Shown here one piece after another: positions 57,169 to 64,000 of a stretch of DNA of 64,000 bases. A model generated the notes under the pieces. The model ran no database searches. It was given only the letters and a program-made list of their open reading frames with translations, and was not told the DNA's origin. The translations under genes and the position numbers were made by a program. How positions within the stretch are numbered: position 1 is the stretch's first letter; the number at the start of each line of letters is the position of its first letter. Source of the DNA: Caulobacteraceae bacterium (GTDB lineage: Bacteria > Pseudomonadota > Alphaproteobacteria > Caulobacterales > Caulobacteraceae); contig CANJPZ010000004.1 in assembly GCA_947476325.1 (NCBI GenBank), positions 1 to 64,000 on the forward strand, given 5' to 3'.

Positions 57169-58266
57169 CTAGGCCAGCACCACCATCCCGCCCGCCAGCA
57201 GTTCCGCCTTTCCGGCCAGGGCCAGTTCCACCAGCGCCGCGCCGATCTCTGCCGGAGCAGCCCCCGTAATCCGCACCAGTTCGTCCCGTGACACGGGCGC
57301 TGAGGAGAGCAATTCGGCGACCTTGCGGCGCAGTTTGTCGTCGGGTTCGGGGCGGACCGGATCGGCCGGCTCCCAGTCGCGGCCGGGCTCTTCGAAACGG
57401 GGCAGGGTGTCGAGGACACGCAGCACATCGTCGGCCCCGGCGCACAGGGTCGCGCCCTGGCGCAGGAGCTCGAGGCAGCCTGCGGTGCGCGGGTCGAGCG
57501 GGCTGCCGGGGACGGCGAAAACCTCGCGGCCCTGCTCGCCGGCCAGGCGGGCGGTGATCAGCGAGCCGGAGCGCATCTCGGCCTCGACGACGACGCCCAG
57601 GGTCAGGCCGCTGATCAGCCGGTTGCGGCGCGGAAAGTCGCGGGCCTGGGCGCGGTAGCCGACGGGGCTTTCCGAGACCATGCAGCCCTTGTCGGCGATG
57701 CGGCGATAGAGCTCGGCGTGCTCGGGCGGATAGACATCATCGACGCCGCCGCCCAGCACCGCGACCGTGCCGGTGGCGAGCGAGGCTTCATGCGCTGCCC
57801 CGTCGATGCCGCGCGCCAGGCCCGAGATGATGACGTAACCGGCCTTGCCCAGCGCGCCTGCCAGGGTCGCGGCGAAACGCTGGCCGGCGGCCGAGGCGTT
57901 GCGAGCCCCGACGATGGCGACGCAAGGGCGGCTGAGCAGGGCTGGATCGCCCCGCGCCCAGATCAGCGGCGGCGGCCCGTCGATGGCGGCCAGCGGGCGG
58001 GGAAAGGCGCTCTCGCGGTTGGTGAGCAAGGTGGCGCCCAGAGCCTGTCCAGCGGCGATCTCGCGGTCGGCCTCGGCGATGGTGGGGGTTTTCGGCGCGC
58101 TGGCCCGGCCACCGCGGCGCGCCAGTTCGGGCAGGGCTTCGATAGCTTTGGCGGCGTCGCCGTACTGCCGGATCAGATGCTCGAAGGTGACCGCGCCGAC
58201 GTTTTCGGTGCGGGCCAGGCGCAGCCAGTCCCGGCGCGCTTCCGGCGAAAGCGCGATCCGCGTCAC
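57169..58266 (-). CDS. dprA: DNA-processing protein DprA
   Basis: This 365-residue protein loads RecA on incoming single-stranded DNA during natural transformation. It has an N-terminal SAM-like part, the Rossmann core [48 protein letters not shown] then [21 protein letters not shown], and the C-terminal DprA winged helix ([46 protein letters not shown]). The GTG at 58266 overlaps the plsY stop (GTGA), so translation is coupled; the longer frame upstream is a shadow of plsY. Confidence 0.94.
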   Translation of the reverse strand: MTRIALSPEARRDWLRLARTENVGAVTFEHLIRQYGDAAKAIEALPELARRGGRASAPKTPTIAEADREIAAGQALGATLLTNRESAFPRPLAAIDGPPPLIWARGDPALLSRPCVAIVGARNASAAGQRFAATLAGALGKAGYVIISGLARGIDGAAHEASLATGTVAVLGGGVDDVYPPEHAELYRRIADKGCMVSESPVGYRAQARDFPRRNRLISGLTLGVVVEAEMRSGSLITARLAGEQGREVFAVPGSPLDPRTAGCLELLRQGATLCAGADDVLRVLDTLPRFEEPGRDWEPADPVRPEPDDKLRRKVAELLSSAPVSRDELVRITGAAPAEIGAALVELALAGKAELLAGGMVVLA

Positions 58267-58868
58267 CCCTTGTTGGCCCCGATTCGGGGTTCGTCGCCGG
58301 ACATCAGGCGGCGGATATTCTCGCGATGGCGGATGAAGACGAGGATGGCCATGAAGAGGGACAGGATGATCACCGGCCGCCCGTCGTGCAGGACGAAGGT
58401 GAACAGCGGCGCCAGCGCCGCCGCTGTGAGCGCCGCCAGCGACGAATAGCGGAACAGGTAGGCCATCAGCAGCCAGGTCGCGCCGGCGGCCAGACCGACC
58501 GGCCAGGCGGCGGCCAGCAGGACGCCAAAGAAGGTCGCCACGCCCTTGCCGCCCTTGAACTTCAGCCACACCGGGAACAGGTGGCCGACAAAGGCCGCGC
58601 CGCCGGCCAGGGCCTCGCAGATCTGGTCGTGCATGATGAAGTGCGCGAGCAGCACGGCCAGCGCACCTTTGCCGCCGTCGCCGAGCAGGGTGATCAAGGC
58701 CAGGTCCTTGCGCCCGGTGCGCAGGACGTTGGTCGCGCCGATATTGCCCGAGCCGACGTTGCGGATATCGCCCAGCCCGGCCAGCCGCGTGGCGATCAGG
58801 CCGAACGGGATCGAGCCCAGCAGATAGCCGCCGGCAAGGACGATCAGGAGCGGAATATAGGTCCCCAT
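58263..58868 (-). CDS. plsY: Glycerol-3-phosphate acyltransferase PlsY
   Basis: This 201-residue membrane acyltransferase transfers acyl from acyl phosphate to glycerol-3-phosphate. Its five or so membrane helices and conserved motifs [41 protein letters not shown] and [20 protein letters not shown] fit the family. In many alphaproteobacteria it stands between pyrC and dprA, as here. Confidence 0.96.
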   Translation of the reverse strand: MGTYIPLLIVLAGGYLLGSIPFGLIATRLAGLGDIRNVGSGNIGATNVLRTGRKDLALITLLGDGGKGALAVLLAHFIMHDQICEALAGGAAFVGHLFPVWLKFKGGKGVATFFGVLLAAAWPVGLAAGATWLLMAYLFRYSSLAALTAAALAPLFTFVLHDGRPVIILSLFMAILVFIRHRENIRRLMSGDEPRIGANKG

Positions 58869-58917
58869 GAAGCTGAGCCTACGGTCCTTCGGCGGCTTGC
58901 GGAAGGGGCGTCGGGGT

Positions 58918-58947
58918 GTAATGATAAAGTATATACGTTGTCATTAC
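58918..58947 (+). promoter_or_regulatory. Operator-promoter of the ParD/ParE-like pair
   Basis: A perfect 7-bp inverted repeat, gtaatga (58918-58924) and tcattac (58941-58947), flanks an AT-rich core (taaagtatatacgttg) 15 bases before the antitoxin ATG. Toxin-antitoxin modules are usually repressed by the antitoxin at such a palindrome. The AT-rich core could contain the -10 region. Confidence 0.55.
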
Positions 58948-58961
58948 AAACGGGATGCGCC

Positions 58962-59261
58962 ATGGCCAAGGAAGCGGTGTTCACGATGAAGCTCGAGGCC
59001 GAGCTGCGGGACAGGTTCATGGACGAGGCCCAAAGGCTCGACCGGCCGGCTTCCCAGGTGGTGCGCGAGATGATGCGCGAGTTTGTCCACAAGAAGGAAG
59101 AAGAGCGCGAATACGACAAGTGGTTCCGGGCCGAGGTGGAGGAGGGGTTGCGGGAGCTGGACGATCCGAACACGGCGCTCATCCCTCACGAAGACGCGAT
59201 GGCATCCCTGCGAGCGTCGATCGAAGAGATCGCGGCCGTGAAGCGGGCCAATGAAGGTTAA
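58962..59261 (+). CDS. Ribbon-helix-helix antitoxin (ParD/CopG-like)
   Basis: A 99-residue protein starting MAKEAVFTMKLEAELRDRFMDEAQRLDRPASQVVREMMREFV, a ribbon-helix-helix DNA-binding N-terminus, followed by an acidic C-terminal part likely to bind the toxin. ATG 58962 is directly after the inverted repeat. Its 3' end overlaps the toxin gene by 11 bases, as is usual for a type II toxin-antitoxin pair. It sits between plsY and the pyr genes on the opposite strand. Confidence 0.8.
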   Translation: MAKEAVFTMKLEAELRDRFMDEAQRLDRPASQVVREMMREFVHKKEEEREYDKWFRAEVEEGLRELDDPNTALIPHEDAMASLRASIEEIAAVKRANEG

Positions 59262-59544
59262 GTGGTCGCCCCTGGCGCTCGCGCACTTAGACGGGATCGT
59301 CCGCTACATCGCTCAGGACAATGTCGCCGCGGCCCTGAAGCTGCAGAAGACGATTTCGCGGCAGGTCGCCCACCTCGCGAGCCACCCCAATCGGGGCCGT
59401 CCGGGTCGCGTGGAGGGTACACGCGAGTTGGTCATACCACGCACGCCGTACCTGGTGATCTATCGCGTCAGAAAGGCTGAGGTGACCTTCGCGCGAGTCC
59501 TCCATGGCGCTCAGCGCTGGCCGCCCAAACAACCTGAACCCTAG
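59251..59544 (+). CDS. ParE/RelE-type toxin
   Basis: A 97-residue RelE/ParE-family protein: KVKWSPLALAHLDGIVRYIAQDNVAAALKLQKTISRQVAHLASHPNRGRPGRVEGTRELVIPRTPYLVIYRVRKAEVTFARVLHGAQRWP is typical of ParE (ALAHLDGIVRYI, RELVIPRTPYLVIYRV). The family either poisons gyrase or cleaves mRNA; ParE-like residues make gyrase inhibition more likely. It overlaps the antitoxin gene and its 3' end overlaps that of the convergent pyrC-like gene by 4 bases. Confidence 0.82.
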   Translation: MKVKWSPLALAHLDGIVRYIAQDNVAAALKLQKTISRQVAHLASHPNRGRPGRVEGTRELVIPRTPYLVIYRVRKAEVTFARVLHGAQRWPPKQPEP

Positions 59545-60823
59545 CCGCCGAACACCACCCGCCCGTCGACCAGCGTCATCCTGACCTCGCCCTGCAGCCT
59601 GCGGCCGTCGAACGCCGAGTTCTTGGACTTGGACAAAAGCTTGTCGGCGTCGATCAGGCGTGGGGCGCCGAGATCCACAAGGATCAGGTCGGCGGGCGCG
59701 CCCACCGCGATGCGGCCGGCCTTCAGTCCCAGCAGGTTGGCGGGCTTGAGGGTGACGGTGGCGATCAGCTCGGTGAGCGGCATGCGCCCGTCGTGGAACA
59801 GGCTGAGCAGGCCGGGCAGCAGGGTTTCCAGCCCCACCGAGCCGGGCGCGGCCTCATCAAAGGGCAGGCGCTTGCTTTCGGCCGGCTCGGGCGCATGGGC
59901 CGAGACGACGATATCGACCAGACCGGTGGCCAGGGCCTCGATCAGGGCCTGGCGGTCGTCCTCGGCGCGCAAGGGCGGGTCCAGCTTGGCGAAGGTGCGG
60001 TAGTCGCCGACGTCGAGCTCGTTGAAGGACAGGTGGTTGATCGAGACCGAGGCGACCACATTGATCCCCTTGGCCTTGCCGCGGGCCAGGCTTTCAAGCG
60101 CGTCGGCGCTGGAAAGCTGGTCCACCAGCAGCCGTGCGCGGGTGACCTCAGCGATGGCCAGATCGCGCTCCAGCATGATGCGCTCGGCGATGGCGGGCAC
60201 GGACGGCAGGCCGTAACGGCCGGCGAACTCGCTGGCGTGGACGGCCGAGCCTTTGGCCAACCAGGGATCGACGGGGCGGTGGGCGACCATCATGCCAAAG
60301 CCCGAGGCGTAGGTCAGGATTCGGCGGAAGACCTTCGAATCAACGATCGGGCGGTCGCCGTCGGTGATGTAGACGGCGCCGGCGTCCTTCATCAGGCCGA
60401 TCTCGGCCATTTCCTGACCGCCCAGGTCGCGCGTCGCCGCGCCGGCCGGGTAGACGTGCACCAGCTCGATATCGCGGGCCCGGCGCAGGATGAAGTCGAC
60501 CATGGCCGGCTCGTCGACCACCGGGTTGGTGTCGGGCTGGACGACGATGGAGGTGACGCCCCCGGCGGCGGCCGCGCGGCTGGCCGACTTCAGGGTCTCC
60601 TTGGTCTCCGAGCCCGGCTCGCCGGTCTTGACGCGCAGGTCGATGAGGCCGGGGCACAGCATCTGGCCCAGGCCGTCGATGACCTGGATGTCGGGGGAAA
60701 GGGCGGGTGGCGCGCCCCTGAACACGTCAGTGATGACGCCGTCTCGAATGATGACGCCGCCGGGGCCGTCGTAGCCGCTTTCGGGGTCGACGAGGCGGAC
60801 ATGGGTGAAGGCGAAGGGGCGGG

Positions 60824-60827
<4 letters not shown>
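59541..60827 (-). CDS. pyrC: Dihydroorotase-like protein PyrC' (probably non-catalytic)
   Basis: This 428-residue cyclic amidohydrolase-fold protein is encoded beside pyrB, overlapping it by 4 bases. The metal-binding HxH is replaced: [12 protein letters not shown] has Arg65 and Lys67 where active dihydroorotases have His. The later metal and substrate histidine regions are also altered (LVDQLSS, SAHAPEP). Such degenerate proteins, known as PyrC', are structural partners of ATCase in Pseudomonas. Here it probably stabilises PyrB while an active dihydroorotase is encoded elsewhere. Confidence 0.85.
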
Positions 60828-62005
<1,178 letters not shown>

Positions 62006-62035
62006 GAGTCCTCTGGATCGCGGGTCTCGCGGATT

Positions 62036-62048
62036 ATGTCAATGACAT
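62036..62048. promoter_or_regulatory. Candidate operator upstream of HTH-pyrB
   Basis: The sequence atgtcaatgacat is a perfect 13-bp palindrome (6-bp arms around one base). On the minus strand it overlaps TTGACA, a perfect -35 element, about 30-40 bases before the HTH-pyrB ATG. It is well placed to be bound by the fused XRE domain of PyrB itself (inference). Confidence 0.5.
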
Positions 62049-62055
62049 TTTGTGC

Positions 62056-62976
62056 TTAGCCCACACCGAAGATCGCCAGCAACACCGGGATGGTGACCAG
62101 GCTGGCGGCGGTGGTGAAGGCGACAATGCCGGCCATCAACTTCGCATCCCCGCCCATCTGGCGGGCCAGCACATAGGAGGCTGCCGCGCCCGGGGCCGAG
62201 CCGCAGATCAGGGCGATGCCGCAGGCGGTGGCATCCCCGCCCAGCGCCCGGCACAGGCCGTACATGATAAGCGGCAGGACGATCAGCTTCACCGCGCTCA
62301 CCGCGCCGATCAGCACCGGGCGGGACAGGGCGTAGATAAAGGACAGGCCGCCGCCGGCGACGATCAGGCCGACCGCCAGGGCCGCGTCGGAGAGCAGCTT
62401 GAGCGCGCTCATGACGATTTCGGGCTTGGGGACGTGCAGCAGGTTGAGCGACAGGCCGATGACGCAGGACCAGATCACCGGATTGGCGGCCAGCCCCGCC
62501 AGCGACTTCTTCACGCCGCCCCCCTGACCCTCGCCCCAGTGGGCCATGACCAGGACGCTGAGCACATTGATGGCCGGGATCAGGGCGCCCAGCACAATGG
62601 CGGCCAGGCCCGAGCCCCTGGCGCCATAAAGGGCGACGGTGAGCGGCAGGAAGACAAAGCTGTTCCAGCGCAGGCAGCCCTGGAAGACGCTGGTAAAGGA
62701 CGGGCCGGTTATGGTCAGGAACGGGCGCACGGCCATGACGCCGGCCGCGACGATGCAGACCCCGGCTATGGTCGACAGCCCCAGGGCGCCGGCCGATCCG
62801 TTGGCGAAGTCGGCGCTCCAGGCGGCCGGGATCAGAAAGCCCGGATAGAAGACGAAATAGGCCAGCCGCTCGATCGGGCCCCAGGCGTTCTCCGGAATCA
62901 CGTGGGAGACGCGAAGCCCCCAGCCGATGGCGATGATCGAAAAGACGGGCAGGACGCCCAGAAGAATGGTGTTCAT
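62056..62976 (-). CDS. AEC family transporter (auxin efflux carrier type)
   Basis: This 306-residue membrane protein has about ten hydrophobic segments in two five-helix halves, as in the AEC/Mem_trans family. It opens with ILLGVLPVFSIIAIGWGLRVSHVIPENAW and ends with CGIALICGSAPGAAASYVLARQMGGDAKLMAGIVAFTTAASLVTIPVLLAIF, which is the family signature. It overlaps ruvX by 4 bases. Relatives carry malonate, malate or other organic acids; the substrate here is unknown. Confidence 0.87.
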   Translation of the reverse strand: MNTILLGVLPVFSIIAIGWGLRVSHVIPENAWGPIERLAYFVFYPGFLIPAAWSADFANGSAGALGLSTIAGVCIVAAGVMAVRPFLTITGPSFTSVFQGCLRWNSFVFLPLTVALYGARGSGLAAIVLGALIPAINVLSVLVMAHWGEGQGGGVKKSLAGLAANPVIWSCVIGLSLNLLHVPKPEIVMSALKLLSDAALAVGLIVAGGGLSFIYALSRPVLIGAVSAVKLIVLPLIMYGLCRALGGDATACGIALICGSAPGAAASYVLARQMGGDAKLMAGIVAFTTAASLVTIPVLLAIFGVG

Positions 62977-63425
62977 GGGCGCAGGCGGTCCAGGGCGCCC
63001 TGCAGGATGTAGGCGGCAGCCAGCTTGTCGACCAGCTGGGCGCGGCGGCCGCGCGTCAGGTCCATCTCATCGATCATCATCCGGTTCACGGCCGCTGACG
63101 ACAGCCGCTCGTCCCAGAAGGCGATGGGGATATCCTTGATGCGCAAAAGGTTGCGGCCAAAGGCGCGCGATGACTGGCAGCGCGGGCCTTCGGTTCCGTC
63201 CATGTTGACCGGCAGGCCGATGACCAGGCTTTGGGCGCCGCGCCCACCCATCAGACGGAAAAGGGCGGCGGCGTCGTCGGTGAACTTGCCCTTTGTCAGG
63301 GTCTCAATTGGCGAAGCGATCATCCACGAGACATCGCTGGCCGCCACGCCAATGGTCCTTGTGCCCAGATCGAGCCCGAACAGGGGCGCGCCGCGCGGCA
63401 GATCAGCAAGGTCGACAATGGCCAT
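62973..63425 (-). CDS. ruvX: Putative Holliday junction resolvase RuvX/YqgF
   Basis: This 150-residue RNase H-fold protein carries GLDLGTRTIGVAASD (first catalytic Asp), the LVIGLPVNMDGTEGPRCQSSRAF block and WDERLSSAAVNRMMIDEMDL near the end. It acts in processing of 16S rRNA or resolution of junctions in E. coli and is essential there. The ATG at 63425 has a G-rich site ahead of it; an upstream TTG (63452) is a less likely start. It overlaps the transporter start by 4 bases. Confidence 0.92.
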   Translation of the reverse strand: MAIVDLADLPRGAPLFGLDLGTRTIGVAASDVSWMIASPIETLTKGKFTDDAAALFRLMGGRGAQSLVIGLPVNMDGTEGPRCQSSRAFGRNLLRIKDIPIAFWDERLSSAAVNRMMIDEMDLTRGRRAQLVDKLAAAYILQGALDRLRP

Positions 63426-63497
63426 GGCCCCCCATACGCGGGTTTGCGCCAAAGCGCAGCCAGGCTCTAAGCTTGAGCATCAAATGAGGAGCGCCCG

Positions 63498-63812
63498 ATG
63501 AGCCAGATCATCCTGACCTATTCTCTGAAGCCCGGAGTGGCCCGCGAGACCTTCGAGACCTGGACGCGGACGACGGACTATCCGGCCATGCGGGGACTCA
63601 AGCGGGTCTCGTCCTTTGTCACCCACCGGGTGACCGGCCTGCTGATCGGCGAGGGCGCGCCGTCCTGCGACTATGTCGAGGTCTTTGACGTGCCCGATCT
63701 GGCAGGGTTCCTGGCCGAGGACATGGGCGGGCCGGTGGTCCAGAAGATCATGGGCGAGTTCATGGGTCATGTGGACAATCCCCAGTTCCTGATCGCCGAA
63801 GCGGTGGTCTAG
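63498..63812 (+). CDS. REDY-like/HapK family small protein
   Basis: This 104-residue protein resembles the HapK/RedY family of dimeric alpha-beta barrels: ILTYSLKPGVARETFETWTRTTDYPAMRGLKRVSSFVTHRVTG then DYVEVFDVPDLAGFLAEDMGGPVVQKIMGEFMGHVDNPQFLIAEAVV. Members occur in prodigiosin gene clusters, where RedY channels an intermediate. No such cluster is seen here; it lies alone between ruvX and gatC. Its true substrate is unknown. Confidence 0.65.
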   Translation: MSQIILTYSLKPGVARETFETWTRTTDYPAMRGLKRVSSFVTHRVTGLLIGEGAPSCDYVEVFDVPDLAGFLAEDMGGPVVQKIMGEFMGHVDNPQFLIAEAVV

Positions 63813-63890
63813 AGGTGCGCCAAGCCAACAGCGCCCTTGTCAAAGGCGGTGGCTCCCGGCTAACCCCATGGCGAATTCAGGAGCGCCCCC

Positions 63891-64000
63891 ATGGCCATCG
63901 ACGTCGCGACCGTGCGCAAGGTCGCCCGCCTTGCCCGCATCGCCGAGCCGGAAGACCGGCTGGAATCCCTCGCCAGTGAGCTGAACGGCATCATGGCGTG
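63891..64000 (+). CDS. gatC: Aspartyl/glutamyl-tRNA amidotransferase subunit C (partial)
   Basis: The window ends inside this gene. The first 36 codons begin MAIDVATVRKVARLARIAEP and continue EDRLESLASELNGIMAW, matching the start of GatC, whose first helix wraps the GatA/GatB core of the tRNA-dependent amidotransferase. CAGGAGCG 9 bases before the ATG serves as ribosome site. gatA and gatB are expected beyond the edge. Confidence 0.9.
   Translation, partial: MAIDVATVRKVARLARIAEPEDRLESLASELNGIMA

Overview
The window is a GC-rich bacterial chromosome segment that looks like Caulobacteraceae (Caulobacter/Phenylobacterium type). The placement rests on marker genes: divK directly followed by pleD, sciP beside the hook operon, a tipN-like polarity gene, the fliK-flgD-flgE operon facing flgK-flgL, and mreBCD-mrdA-rodA downstream of leuA. 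The genus cannot be fixed from sequence reading alone. I see no phage, insertion sequence, CRISPR array, rRNA or tRNA. The sequence is almost wholly chromosomal core, with a few accessory patches.

Layout. 1-506: no gene, but strong hairpins and a REP-like repeat. 507-2969: uvrD-type helicase that seems to have absorbed two palindromic elements in frame. 3066-4950: translationally coupled trio of type III polyketide synthase, ICMT-family methyltransferase and ribbon-helix-helix protein. 5016-5603: sulfotransferase. 5694-13422: flagellar and cell-cycle block (sciP, flgE, flgD, fliK, then divergent flgK, flgL) with two divergent sigma-54 promoters and FlbD-like boxes between them. 13493-28071: mnmA, greA, an amidohydrolase, GNAT and HAD enzymes, carB, two exported proteins, a TrmN6-like methyltransferase, a polyprenyl synthase, an aminotransferase and an exported serine hydrolase. 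28160-29934: leuA behind a possible leaderless leucine leader peptide. 30981-37021: rod-shape operon mreB-mreC-mreD-mrdA-rodA. 37018-44411 (minus): peptidase, DUF423 protein, dipeptide epimerase, TipN-like protein, COG3146 acyltransferase-like protein, phosphodiesterase and RidA. 44587-47558: divK, pleD and a tandem TetR protein, ended by a two-way terminator shared with rpmG. 48363-62005 (minus, with small plus-strand inserts): DUF5990, NUDIX, rnr, sodB, DUF2332, topA, dprA, plsY, pyrC-like and pyrB. A ParD/ParE-type pair sits between plsY and the pyr genes. 62056-64000: transporter, ruvX, a HapK/RedY-like protein and the start of gatC.

How the genes work together. DivK, PleD, SciP and TipN are cell-cycle and polarity regulators, and the hook genes are their classical output. 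MreBCD, PBP2 and RodA form the elongation machine. TopA, DprA, UvrD, RuvX and RNase R handle nucleic acids. PyrB, PyrC' and CarB belong to pyrimidine synthesis.

Most unusual points. (1) PyrB carries an N-terminal XRE-type helix-turn-helix, and a perfect 13-bp palindrome overlapping a TTGACA lies just upstream; the adjacent PyrC lacks its metal ligands. This could be a DNA-binding, self-regulating ATCase. (2) A leucine-rich leader peptide whose AUG falls at the predicted transcription start precedes leuA. (3) Palindromic repeat elements lie inside coding sequence (uvrD twice, and the end of the ribbon-helix-helix gene).
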